Below are positions 1 to 7,425 of a DNA stretch of 16,538 nucleotides, piece after piece. Both the position numbers and the translations under genes were made by a program. The notes beneath the pieces are model-generated. The model saw only the letters and a list, made by a program, of their open reading frames with translations, did no database searches and was not told where the DNA came from. How positions within the stretch are numbered: position 1 is the first letter of the stretch; each line of letters begins with the position of its first letter. Source of the DNA: an uncultured Campylobacter sp. (GTDB lineage: Bacteria > Campylobacterota > Campylobacteria > Campylobacterales > Campylobacteraceae); assembly GCF_938030685.1 (NCBI RefSeq), contig NZ_CALHHX010000033.1, positions 1 through 16,538 on the forward strand, written 5' to 3'.

Positions 1-1
1 A

Positions 2-517
2 AAGGACGTGGACGGATTTAGTGCGATAAACGTAGGCAAGCTTACTAGCGGGCTTGCGGACGGTTTTGTGCCCTGCACTCCGCTTGGCGTGATGCGCCTG
101 CTTGAGGAATACGGCGTGCAGATAGCGGGTAAAAACGCCGTCGTACTAGGTCGCAGCAATATCGTAGGAAAGCCGATGGCTAGCCTGCTTCTAAATGCCG
201 ACGCTACCGTCACTATCGCTCATAGCAAAACAAAAAATTTAAAGCAACTTTGCGCAGATGCCGATATTTTGGTCGCGGCGGTCGGTAGGGTGCACTTTGT
301 GAGCGCAGATATGGTAAAAGAGGGTGCGGTGGTAATCGACGTAGGGATCAATCGCGGCGAGGACGGCAAGCTAAGAGGCGATGTCGATTTTGATGCGGTC
401 GCGCCGAAATGCTCGCTAATTACTCCCGTGCCCGGAGGAGTGGGACCGATGACGATCGCGATGCTTCTTAGCAACACGATAAAATCGGCGAAAAATCGCT
501 TAAAACAAAGAGCTTAA
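2..517 (+). CDS. folD: Bifunctional methylenetetrahydrofolate dehydrogenase / methenyltetrahydrofolate cyclohydrolase FolD, 3' part
   Basis: FolD interconverts 5,10-methylene-THF and 10-formyl-THF in the cytoplasm, supplying one-carbon units for purines and formyl-Met. The window opens inside the gene: the first complete codons read K-D-V-D-G-F, the conserved FolD substrate-site motif, so the GTG at position 8 is an internal Val and not a start. Further on are the nucleotide-binding segment VVLGRSNIVGKPMASLL (the Rossmann signature of the family) and the C-terminal PVPGGVGPMTIAMLL motif, both intact. About 171 residues are present of the usual 280-300, so the N-terminal catalytic part lies upstream of the window. 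The stop codon abuts the ATG of lepB with no gap, indicating co-transcription and probable translational coupling. Identification is firm; only the 5' end is missing. Confidence 0.97.
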   Translation, partial: KDVDGFSAINVGKLTSGLADGFVPCTPLGVMRLLEEYGVQIAGKNAVVLGRSNIVGKPMASLLLNADATVTIAHSKTKNLKQLCADADILVAAVGRVHFVSADMVKEGAVVIDVGINRGEDGKLRGDVDFDAVAPKCSLITPVPGGVGPMTIAMLLSNTIKSAKNRLKQRA

Positions 518-1363
518 ATGAAAATACTAAGTAAAATTTATCACTTTTTATCAAGTTGGACGGGGACGGTCATCGTCGTTTTATTTGTCATTCTTTTTGT
601 TGCGCAAGCCTTCGTGATCCCCAGCGGATCGATGCGCACTACGCTTTTGGAGGGCGATTTTTTATTCGTTAAAAAATTTAGCTACGGCATCCCGACTCCG
701 CATATTCCGTTTGTAGAGTGGCAGGTTGCTCCAGATAGCGACGGCGACGGGCATATCATCCGCGGCGAGGGTCCTAAGCGCGGCGACATCGTGGTTTTCC
801 GCTATCCGCTTGATGTTAAAGTGCACTTCGTAAAGCGAAATTTTGCGGTCGGCGGCGACGAGGTGATTTTCGATCTGAATAATTTCTATCTCCGTCCGCA
901 TGAAGGCGACGAGTTCATTGCTGCGAACTATGATGCTCGCGACATTGTGATTTTGGGTGGCGAAAAATATGTCAAAGAGCCGTATAAATTTAAGGGCATT
1001 CACTACGACCCTAATACTAGGAACTCGATGCTAACAAATGTTAAAATTGCACTTGAGAAGGGTGAATTTTCTATGAAGCCCATTAGTCTAAGCGAAATTC
1101 CTCACAGCTTCGAAGCTGCGGGGATAAGCTTCAATGCCTTTTACATCAAAGTGCCGCAGGATGAGTATTTTATGATAGGCGATAATCGAAATAATTCCGC
1201 CGATAGCCGCTTCTGGGGTCCGGTACCTTATCGTCTGATCGTCGGCAAGCCATGGTTTACCTATTTTAGTATTGACGCCGATCGCAAGATCCGCTGGGAG
1301 CGAATCGGGCGTTTCGTCGATACCTTGCAAAACGACGAGAGCCTAATCTATGAGCAAAAATAA
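518..1363 (+). CDS. lepB: Signal peptidase I
   Basis: This is a type I leader peptidase (family S26), an inner-membrane serine protease that removes signal peptides from Sec and Tat substrates on the periplasmic side. One membrane segment spans residues about 16-34. It is followed by P-S-G-S-M (35-39), where Ser38 is the nucleophile; the general-base Lys is K106 in VKRNFAVGGDEV. The conserved GDNRNNSADSRFWG box occupies 221-234. At 281 residues it is normal for Campylobacterota. The second transmembrane segment seen in E. coli LepB is absent, as in most non-enteric homologues. The ATG directly follows the folD stop. The next gene starts after a 9-base gap with a good AAGGAG site. Its likely clients here include the signal peptide of the receptor at 8486-11572 (inference). 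Confidence 0.97.
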   Translation: MKILSKIYHFLSSWTGTVIVVLFVILFVAQAFVIPSGSMRTTLLEGDFLFVKKFSYGIPTPHIPFVEWQVAPDSDGDGHIIRGEGPKRGDIVVFRYPLDVKVHFVKRNFAVGGDEVIFDLNNFYLRPHEGDEFIAANYDARDIVILGGEKYVKEPYKFKGIHYDPNTRNSMLTNVKIALEKGEFSMKPISLSEIPHSFEAAGISFNAFYIKVPQDEYFMIGDNRNNSADSRFWGPVPYRLIVGKPWFTYFSIDADRKIRWERIGRFVDTLQNDESLIYEQK

Positions 1364-1372
1364 GGAGCGGCA

Positions 1373-2749
1373 ATGCAAATAAATAAAATTTTCATAGCGA
1401 GCGATCATGCGGGCTTTCGTGCCAAGGAGCAAGCCAAAAAAGCGCTCGCCGCTTTAGGTTACGAAGCGGTCGACCTTGGCACGCACAGCGCCGAAGCGAG
1501 CGTGGATTATCCCGATTTTGCGGGCGCGCTGGCGGATAAAATTTTAGCCGAATGTGAAGCTTGCGCGCGAAGTGAAAATTTTAAAGAAAACGACGGCATA
1601 AATTCCGCTGCAGCCACGGAAAATTCCGAAGCGGGCGGTAACGGCGGCAGCGAAAATTCCAGCGCGAGTATAAACGGTAGCGGGAATTTTAATGATACCG
1701 CGCAGCACGGCGAGAAAGATAAAAATTTTGACGCCGTCAAGAGCGACGACGGCAAGAATTTTGATGCGGACGCAAATACGACTGCCTGCGCAAGCATAGC
1801 TGCCGCAAACGCGAGCAAAGATAAAATTTTAAATTCCACCGACTACGGCATTTACGGTGTTTTGATTTGCGGTACGGGCATCGGTATCAGCATCGCCGCA
1901 AATCGCCACGCTCACATCCGCTGCGCGTTGTGTCATGACGCGACTAGCGCTAGATTAGCCAGAGAGCACAACGACGCCAACGTCCTAGCCTTCGGCGAGC
2001 GATTGATGGGCGCGCTGGTGATTGAAGATATGATTAGAGCGTTTTTTAGCACCGATTTTGCGGGTGGTAGGCACATTAAGCGCGTCGCAAAGCTAGGCGC
2101 TTGCGGTAGTTCGAATTGCGCGCATGGATTTGATGGGGAGAATTTCATGCAGAATTCCGCTCAAAATTTTACGGAACAAAGCTATGGCGCTAATTTAAAT
2201 GGGCGGAATTCCAAATTAAGCTTCGGTGGTAAAAATCCTTCCGACAAAAATCCCATCGACACGGATTCCGCGTCAAATTTTGCACGGAGCTTTAACGATA
2301 AAAATTCCTTATTTACCGGCGAGAATTCCTTGATAAGCTTTGGTGGTGCACATCATATAAATTTAAATTCTACGCACGCAAAGATAATCTTTAATGAGAA
2401 AAATCCGCTAGATAAAAATTCCACTAGCGCAAATTCTACGTTAAATTTTACGCGCGAGAGCGTTTGTGAGAAAAATTTTGCTCAAAAAGCTAGCCGCAAA
2501 TATTTTGTCAGTTTGAACCCAGCAATTATAAATTTCAAGGCTAAAAATTCTGTTTGCATGAGCGTTAAGCCAGAAAACGCAAATTGTGCTAGTACGGGTT
2601 TAAAAGATGCGAATTTTGCTATTACGAGCGTAAATTTAAAGGAAGCAAATCTTTCTAGTGCGTATTTTAAAAGCTTAAATTCCGCCTATTTTAACGCAAC
2701 CTCCGCTACTATGCGCTTTGTAAATCCAAATGAAGGAGGCGAGCAATGA
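1373..2749 (+). CDS. rpiB: Ribose 5-phosphate isomerase B with large internal insertion and C-terminal extension
   Basis: RpiB interconverts ribose 5-phosphate and ribulose 5-phosphate in the pentose phosphate pathway. Family hallmarks are present but split. Residues 1-60 carry I-A-S-D-H-A-G-F and V-D-Y-P-D-F-A. Residues 158-241 carry V-L-I-C-G-T-G-I-G (catalytic Cys166), A-L-C-H-D, A-R-L-A-R-E-H-N-D-A-N-V-L and G-G-R-H-I-K-R-V. Typical RpiB proteins have about 145-150 residues; this one has 458. About 95 residues (61-157) are inserted just before the catalytic-Cys strand, and about 217 residues (242-458) follow the normal end. Both additions are rich in Asn, Ser, Ala, Lys and Phe, with many N-S, N-F and N-P pairs and no recognised domain. 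All visible catalytic residues survive, so activity is plausible (inference). An AAGGAG site precedes the ATG, and the TGA overlaps the next ATG as ATGA. The reading frame is open throughout with no sign of a frameshift. Confidence 0.93.
   Translation: MQINKIFIASDHAGFRAKEQAKKALAALGYEAVDLGTHSAEASVDYPDFAGALADKILAECEACARSENFKENDGINSAAATENSEAGGNGGSENSSASINGSGNFNDTAQHGEKDKNFDAVKSDDGKNFDADANTTACASIAAANASKDKILNSTDYGIYGVLICGTGIGISIAANRHAHIRCALCHDATSARLAREHNDANVLAFGERLMGALVIEDMIRAFFSTDFAGGRHIKRVAKLGACGSSNCAHGFDGENFMQNSAQNFTEQSYGANLNGRNSKLSFGGKNPSDKNPIDTDSASNFARSFNDKNSLFTGENSLISFGGAHHINLNSTHAKIIFNEKNPLDKNSTSANSTLNFTRESVCEKNFAQKASRKYFVSLNPAIINFKAKNSVCMSVKPENANCASTGLKDANFAITSVNLKEANLSSAYFKSLNSAYFNATSATMRFVNPNEGGEQ
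1553..1843 (+). other. Low-complexity insertion inside RpiB (residues about 61-157)
   Basis: Relative to the usual RpiB fold, where the Y-P-D-F-A helix runs within a few residues into the catalytic I-C-G-T-G strand, about 95 extra codons lie here. They encode mainly Asn, Ser, Ala, Gly, Asp and Lys. The DNA contains repeated AATTCC and AATTTT words, nearly all in the codon phase AAT-TCC (Asn-Ser) or AAT-TTT (Asn-Phe). The segment is likely disordered and surface-exposed (inference). The boundaries are approximate, judged from remembered family sequences and not from an alignment. Confidence 0.8.
2096..2746 (+). other. Low-complexity C-terminal extension of RpiB (residues about 242-458)
   Basis: After the normal RpiB end (G-G-R-H-I-K-R-V-A-K-L) the frame stays open for about 217 codons. 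The tail is dense in N-S, N-F and N-P dipeptides, for example G-E-N-S, K-N-P and D-K-N-S, built on AAT-TCC, AAT-TTT and AAT-CCN codon pairs. It shows no signal peptide, membrane segment or known motif. Its last codons double as the strong AAGGAGG ribosome-binding site (2733-2739) of the next gene, which may help keep this end of the frame fixed. Confidence 0.8.
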
Positions 2750-2988
2750 GCGTAGCATTAGGCGTTTTAGCGCTATTTTTTGCAGCGCTACTTATTCTAT
2801 CGATCCGAAAAAATTCTAAAATTTACGCCCTTCTTCGTAAAAGCGAGCAGAAAATTTCAAAGCTTAAAAGCGATAACGAAAAGCTTAAAACTGCCCTTCG
2901 CTTCGGCATCGAGGCTCTGCAAAACGAGGAGAGCGAAAACTGCAGCTTAAAAATCCAAAACGCAAGATTGAAAAGAGGTAAGCTATGA
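2746..2988 (+). CDS. Small membrane-anchored coiled-coil protein, unknown function
   Basis: This is an 80-residue protein. Residues about 3-20 form one hydrophobic N-terminal membrane anchor. From about residue 27 to 76 the sequence is charged and heptad-like (K-I-S-K-L-K-S-D-N-E-K-L-K), suggesting a coiled coil. The ATG overlaps the rpiB stop (ATGA), is preceded by AAGGAGG at 2733-2739, and the stop overlaps the apt start in the same ATGA manner. Both overlaps argue that this is a real, translationally coupled gene. A small membrane protein between rpiB and apt is, as I recall, also found in other Campylobacter. No function is recognised. The layout resembles small bitopic proteins such as FtsB/FtsL-like factors, but nothing specific supports that. 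Confidence 0.85.
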   Translation: MSVALGVLALFFAALLILSIRKNSKIYALLRKSEQKISKLKSDNEKLKTALRFGIEALQNEESENCSLKIQNARLKRGKL

Positions 2989-3533
2989 AAAGCCTAAGCA
3001 GCGAGCAAAAGGGCTATTTATTTCGCTCGATCCGTACCGTGCGCGACTTCCCAAAGCCCGGTATTTTGTTTTACGATATCACGACACTCGTAGGCGATCG
3101 CGAGGCGTTTAATTTCCTGCTTGATCATCTAGCCGAGCGCTACGCCGATTACGGACTTGATTACATAGTAGGCATAGAAAGTCGCGGATTTATTTTTGCA
3201 GCGGCACTTGCTGCGAGGTTGAGGGTCGCTTTTGTGCCGATTAGAAAGCCAAAGAAGCTTCCTTATATTACGATTTCACAAAAATACAGCCTTGAATACG
3301 GCTTCGATCAGGTCGAGATGCATGTGGATGCATTCTCCGGCGTGCAGGATGCCAAGGTGCTGCTAATCGATGATCTAATAGCCACTGGAGGCACCGCACG
3401 AGCGGCATTAGATCTCATCGCGCAGACGCAGGCTAAGTGCGTCGAGGCGTGCTTTTTATTAAATTTGCGTGAGTTAAACGATCTAGGCGAGTTTTCGCGA
3501 CGCACAAATGTTTATTGCGTTTTAGAGGCGTGA
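2985..3533 (+). CDS. apt: Adenine phosphoribosyltransferase
   Basis: Apt converts adenine and PRPP to AMP plus pyrophosphate in purine salvage. The 182-residue length matches the family (E. coli Apt has about 183). The N-terminal F-P-K-P-G-I-L-F-Y-D-I-T-T-L signature (22-35), the I-E-S-R-G-F-I-F motif (64-71) and the PRPP-binding loop V-L-L-I-D-D-L-I-A-T-G-G-T (125-137) are all intact. The start ATG overlaps the stop of the preceding small membrane protein, and the stop overlaps the GTG proposed as the start of the DedA gene. It acts in the cytoplasm. Its substrate PRPP derives from ribose 5-phosphate, the product of RpiB two genes upstream, so the neighbourhood makes metabolic sense, although it may simply be a conserved housekeeping cluster. 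Confidence 0.97.
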   Translation: MKSLSSEQKGYLFRSIRTVRDFPKPGILFYDITTLVGDREAFNFLLDHLAERYADYGLDYIVGIESRGFIFAAALAARLRVAFVPIRKPKKLPYITISQKYSLEYGFDQVEMHVDAFSGVQDAKVLLIDDLIATGGTARAALDLIAQTQAKCVEACFLLNLRELNDLGEFSRRTNVYCVLEA

Positions 3534-4153
3534 TTTTGGAAGAGCTACTTAAAAATTTATTACAAGAATACCACCAATACGCCTATATCGTGCTTTTCGT
3601 TTGGTGTATTTTAGAAGGCGAAATCGCACTGATTTTAGGCGGCATAATGGCGCACGAGGGACATATAAATTTGCCGCTAGGTATCTTTGTCGCGGGACTT
3701 GGAGCATTTTGCGGCGATCAGTTTTATTTTTATATCGGTCGCTACAATAAAAAATATATCAGTAAAAAGCTCGCGGCGCAGCGCCGAAAATTTGCGATTG
3801 CGCACTTGCTTTTGCAACGCTACGGCTGGCCGATAATTTTAATGCAGCGCTATATGTATGGCTTCCGCGTCATCATCCCGATGAGTATCGGTATCACTCG
3901 CTACAGCGCAAAGAAATTTGCGATTATCAATCTTTTTAGTGCTTGGTGCTGGTCGGGCGCGACGATGATTTTGGCGTGGTATTTTGGCGAGGAGATCTGG
4001 AGCGGGCTGCGGCTAATCGAGCAACACTGGTATTTTGCGATACCTATCATAGGCGGAATTTTATATCTATTTTTTAGGCTATTTAAACGTATGGAAAATC
4101 ACTTTATGAACTCACGAAAGGAACGAGATGAAAGTAAAACTGCTAGATCGTAA
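3530..4153 (+). CDS. DedA family inner-membrane protein (VTT domain)
   Basis: This is a DedA/VTT-family polytopic membrane protein of about 207 residues. DedA proteins are linked to flipping or transport of undecaprenyl phosphate and other lipids, to envelope stability and to proton-motive force. Visible hallmarks are an early acidic membrane motif (C-I-L-E-G-E-I-A-L), G-D-Q-F-Y-F-Y-I-G-R, and the re-entrant motif Q-R-Y-M-Y-G-F-R-V-I-I-P, followed by hydrophobic helices near the C terminus and a basic tail. The start is uncertain. I chose the GTG at 3530, which forms a GTGA overlap with the apt stop. A TTG at 3536 is also possible and better spaced from AGAGG. A TTG at 3515 would overlap apt further. 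The 3' end overlaps pepA by 26 bases. The exact substrate cannot be inferred. Confidence 0.9.
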   Translation: MILEELLKNLLQEYHQYAYIVLFVWCILEGEIALILGGIMAHEGHINLPLGIFVAGLGAFCGDQFYFYIGRYNKKYISKKLAAQRRKFAIAHLLLQRYGWPIILMQRYMYGFRVIIPMSIGITRYSAKKFAIINLFSAWCWSGATMILAWYFGEEIWSGLRLIEQHWYFAIPIIGGILYLFFRLFKRMENHFMNSRKERDESKTARS

Positions 4154-5588
4154 AATTAACGAGATAGAGGCGGATTTTGAAGTTATTTTAGTTGTGGATA
4201 AAAATTTAAATCACGAATTTATTAAAGACACGGATAAGTTTGCGCTTTTTAATTACAAAGGCGAGGGCAATCTGCTGCTTGTCGAGAGCAGGCGGCTGTA
4301 TGTCGGCGTCAAGGCGCTAGAATATGACCGCGTCCGCACAGCACTTGCGAACGCATACAACGCGCTTAAGGGCTACGCGATCAAAAATTTTAAAATCGCC
4401 TTTTACAAATGCGGATGCGATCGCAGAAGCACGATGGCGATGGTCGAGGGCGTGCTTTTGGGCGGCTATGAGTTTAATAAATACAAAAGCGATAAAAAAA
4501 GCTCCAGCTTGAATGAAATTCTAATCTCTACGCAGGAGTACGGCGGCAGTAGCCCCGACGTGCAAAAGATGAACTATGGCGTGCAGCAGGGCATCGTGAT
4601 GGCAAATGCCGCAAATTTCGCGCGCGACGGCGTAAATGAGATCCCCGAAATTTACACGCCCGAAAAGATGGCGAGCGAGGCTGAAATTTTAGCCTCGAAC
4701 TACGACGACGTGAGTGTTAAAATTTACGACGAGGACTTTTTGCGCGAGCAGAATATGAATGCGTTTTTGGCAGTCAATCGCTCCAGCGCTCATCCGCCGC
4801 GCCTCATCCATCTGATCTATAAACCGCAGCGCTGCCTAAAGTGCATCGTTTTCGTGGGCAAAGGGCTTACTTACGACAGCGGCGGGCTAAGCCTCAAGCC
4901 TGCCGATTATATGCTTACAATGAAAAGCGACAAAAGCGGTGCGCTTGCTGCGATGGGCATCATCAAGGGTGCTGCCGAGCTTGAGCTGCCGTTTGAGATA
5001 CATGCGGTTATCGGCGCTACCGAAAATATGATCGGCGGCGATTCGTATAAACCCGACGACGTACTGCTTAGCCGCAGCGGCGTGAGTATCGAGGTGCGAA
5101 ACACCGACGCGGAGGGCAGGCTCGTGCTTGCCGACTGCCTAAGCTACGCGCAAGATCTTGAGCCAGGTCTGCTAATCGATATGGCGACGCTTACCGGCGC
5201 TTGCGTCGTGGGGCTAGGCGAATACACTAGCGGTATCATGGGAAACAGCGAGGAGCTAAAGCGTAAATTTAAAGATCTTAGCGATTGTAGCGGCGAGCTA
5301 TTTAGCATTTTGGAATTTAACGATTATCTGCGCGAGCTAATCAAAAGCAGTATCGCGGATGTCTCCAACTGCGCTTCCAGCAGGTACGGCGGCGCGATAA
5401 CCGCGGGGCTATTTTTGGATAAATTTATAAAAGACGAGTATAAAGACAAGTGGCTGCACCTTGATATCGCGGGGCCTGCATATCTGGAAAAGGCGTGGGG
5501 CTATTACGCGGCAGGCGCGACTGGCGCGGGCGTGAGAGCTAGCCTGTACTTCTTGCAGGCTCTAGCCAAAGAGCTGAAGGACGCGTAG
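4128..5588 (+). CDS. pepA: Leucyl aminopeptidase (M17 family, cytosol aminopeptidase)
   Basis: This is a two-metal M17 aminopeptidase that removes N-terminal residues in peptide turnover; some PepA proteins also bind DNA. The C-terminal catalytic domain is complete: V-G-K-G-L-T-Y-D-S-G-G (243-253), M-K-S-D-K-S-G-A (265-272) and the signature N-T-D-A-E-G-R-L (325-332), which together supply the metal-ligating Lys, Asp and Glu residues. L-I-D-M-A-T-L-T-G-A-C-V follows at 349-360. The 486-residue length is typical. The N-terminal domain (1 to about 160) is divergent, as is normal for this family. The ATG is preceded by AAAGGAACG and lies inside the end of the DedA gene. The TAG stop is followed directly by the ychF ATG. 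From memory, pepA followed by ychF is a conserved Campylobacter pair. Confidence 0.97.
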   Translation: MKVKLLDRKINEIEADFEVILVVDKNLNHEFIKDTDKFALFNYKGEGNLLLVESRRLYVGVKALEYDRVRTALANAYNALKGYAIKNFKIAFYKCGCDRRSTMAMVEGVLLGGYEFNKYKSDKKSSSLNEILISTQEYGGSSPDVQKMNYGVQQGIVMANAANFARDGVNEIPEIYTPEKMASEAEILASNYDDVSVKIYDEDFLREQNMNAFLAVNRSSAHPPRLIHLIYKPQRCLKCIVFVGKGLTYDSGGLSLKPADYMLTMKSDKSGALAAMGIIKGAAELELPFEIHAVIGATENMIGGDSYKPDDVLLSRSGVSIEVRNTDAEGRLVLADCLSYAQDLEPGLLIDMATLTGACVVGLGEYTSGIMGNSEELKRKFKDLSDCSGELFSILEFNDYLRELIKSSIADVSNCASSRYGGAITAGLFLDKFIKDEYKDKWLHLDIAGPAYLEKAWGYYAAGATGAGVRASLYFLQALAKELKDA

Positions 5589-6692
5589 ATGGGGCTTTCT
5601 GTAGGGATCGTAGGGCTTCCGAACGTCGGTAAATCCACTACCTTTAACGCTCTTAGCGGCGCGCAAAACGCACAGGCGCAGAACTATCCATTCTGCACGA
5701 TCGAGCCTAATAAAGCGATCGTGCCCGTGCCCGATGCCAGGCTCAGCAAACTTGCGCAAATCGTTAAGCCGGGTCGTATCGTGCATTCGACTATCGAGTT
5801 TGTAGATATCGCGGGTCTAGTGCGCGGAGCTAGCAAGGGCGAGGGGCTGGGGAATAAATTTCTTTCAAATATCCGCGAGTGCGAGATCATCCTTCATATC
5901 GTGCGCTGCTTCGAAAGCGGCGACATAACCCACGTCGAAGGTTGCGTCGATCCTATCCGCGACATCGAGATCATCGAAACCGAGCTGATTTTAGCGGACA
6001 TCGAGCAGCTCGGTCGCAAGATCGAGCGTCTCGGCAAGGAGGCTAAAGCAAATCAAAAGGGCGCTAAAGAGGCGCTAGCCGTAGCAAACGAGCTTTTGGC
6101 GCATCTAAACGACGGCAAGCCCGCTTCAAATTTCGCGCTCAAAGAGGACGAAAGCTATATCGCTTTAAATCGCGAGCTGCGCTTGCTTAGCGCCAAAGAT
6201 GTAATCTACGGCGCAAATGTGGACGAAGACGGCATCGCGCAGGACAACGAACATGTCGCGCGCGTAAGAGAATACGCAAACGCCCGCGGCGCCGAGGTGA
6301 TCAAGCTCTGCGCCAAGATCGAAGAGGAGCTCATAGGGCTAAGCGACGAGGAGACGCACGAGATGCTACAAAGCCTGGGCGCGCAGCAAAGCGGGTTGGA
6401 GCTCATCATCAAGCGCTCCTTCGCAAAGCTCAGCCTCATCAGCTACTTCACCGCGGGCGAGATGGAGGTGCGCGCATGGACGATCACGAAGGGCTGGAAG
6501 GCTCCAAAGGCTGCGAGCGTCATCCACAACGACTTTGAGCGCGGATTTATCAGAGCCGAAGTGATCGGATTTGATGATTTTATCGCGTGCGGCGGCGAGA
6601 GCAGGGCGAAAGAAGCGGGCAAAATGCGCCTTGAGGGCAAGGACTACGTCGTGCAAGACGGCGATGTGATGCATTTTAGATTTAACGTTTAA
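5589..6692 (+). CDS. ychF: Redox-regulated ATPase YchF (OLA1/Obg family)
   Basis: YchF is a ribosome-associated P-loop ATPase of the Obg superfamily that modulates translation and oxidative-stress responses. The P-loop G-L-P-N-V-G-K-S-T is at 9-17, the switch/G3 segment D-I-A-G-L-V-R-G-A-S at 73-82, and the non-canonical G4 motif N-V-D-E at 210-213. This N-x-x-E replacement of NKxD is what gives the family its ATP preference. The C-terminal TGS domain (about 280-367) ends with G-D-V-M-H-F-R-F-N-V. The 367 residues match the family. The ATG immediately follows the pepA stop, and the site GAAGGAC lies inside the pepA 3' end. It is the last gene of the + strand operon; a non-coding stretch of over 700 bases follows. 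Confidence 0.98.
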   Translation: MGLSVGIVGLPNVGKSTTFNALSGAQNAQAQNYPFCTIEPNKAIVPVPDARLSKLAQIVKPGRIVHSTIEFVDIAGLVRGASKGEGLGNKFLSNIRECEIILHIVRCFESGDITHVEGCVDPIRDIEIIETELILADIEQLGRKIERLGKEAKANQKGAKEALAVANELLAHLNDGKPASNFALKEDESYIALNRELRLLSAKDVIYGANVDEDGIAQDNEHVARVREYANARGAEVIKLCAKIEEELIGLSDEETHEMLQSLGAQQSGLELIIKRSFAKLSLISYFTAGEMEVRAWTITKGWKAPKAASVIHNDFERGFIRAEVIGFDDFIACGGESRAKEAGKMRLEGKDYVVQDGDVMHFRFNV

Positions 6693-7425
6693 AATTTGAT
6701 TTTAGGCGCATTTAAATTTGGTCTGCGCTAGCTTTAAAATTTAGTAAAATTTAGTTCAAACGCAGGTTCAATAAATTTTGATTTTTGCGAGCAGCGGCTT
6801 TTGGCTGAAATTTTTGCATAGCTAGAACAAAACGAGACGCGTGCGCTAAAACCTCATTAAATTTCGCGGCGAAATTTAATCGGCTTGTTTTGCGTTAAAT
6901 TTACGCAAGCGAAGTCATCTCGCGCAGGATTTGCGCTTAAAATTTGCCTGGCAAAATATGTCTAAGAAATACTTCCGAAATCATGCACCAAATTTATGTA
7001 TGGCAAAAACTGCGCGTAAATTTAAAGGGTGAAATTTTAACTAAAAATCGCAAAGCTCGTATCTGCGCGCGATAGAATTTGAGCTCTATATTTAAATTTA
7101 CGGCTTACAAATTTGATATCCGACGATTTTTAAATTTTATGATCTTAAATTTAAACATGTTTGTTTAGTATGCGGTGCGAACCGCGCTCGTAAAGCTAGC
7201 CGTATTAAATTTGCCGCCGATAGGCGCGGCAGAATTTAGCGAAAATTTTAAAATCAAGCTCGCGATTAGCCCATCTTGCCGCACGAAATTCGAAGTCGCG
7301 GAATTTTGTCGCGTAGAATTCCATCGCGCCGCAGAGCCTTGCGGGAAAGATGAGCGGGTTTTTCCAGCGCCGAGCAAACAAGCGCCTAGTAAGCGGCGCT
7401 AAATTTAACTTAATTTTGGAGGATC
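6693..7425 (+). other. Long AT-rich intergenic region, no supported gene
   Basis: No gene is supported across about 730 bases. The open frames inside it start on poor codons, lack ribosome-binding sites and have biased composition. The DNA is full of AAATTT, AAATTTTA and GAATTTTA words and includes a 25-base palindrome (listed separately). Positions 7200-7330 hold GAATTTT/GAATTCC words of the same kind as inside rpiB. Just after ychF, AAAAT-TTG-ATTTT can form only a weak 5-bp hairpin, so I see no convincing terminator. A GGAGGA site at 7418-7423 serves the next gene. Confidence 0.6.
6856..6880. repeat. Perfect 12-bp inverted repeat (25-base palindrome)
   Basis: The left arm ATTAAATTTCGC (6856-6867) and right arm GCGAAATTTAAT (6869-6880) are perfect reverse complements around a single central G. 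It sits alone in the long intergenic region between ychF and the membrane protein at 7426. It could be an operator, a cruciform-forming site or a chance product of the abundant AAATTT words. There is no T-run on either side, so it is not a good intrinsic terminator. Confidence 0.8.

Noticed and set aside
8..10. GTG as a start codon for folD
   Set aside because: The codons before it extend the frame with Lys-Asp of the conserved K-D-V-D-G-F motif, so the gene begins upstream of the window.
7165..7402. Two overlapping frames (75 codons +, 70 codons -) before the membrane protein gene
   Set aside because: Neither has a credible start or ribosome-binding site. The - strand one reads Asn-Ser/Asn-Phe pairs only because of the shared AATTCC/AATTTT words.
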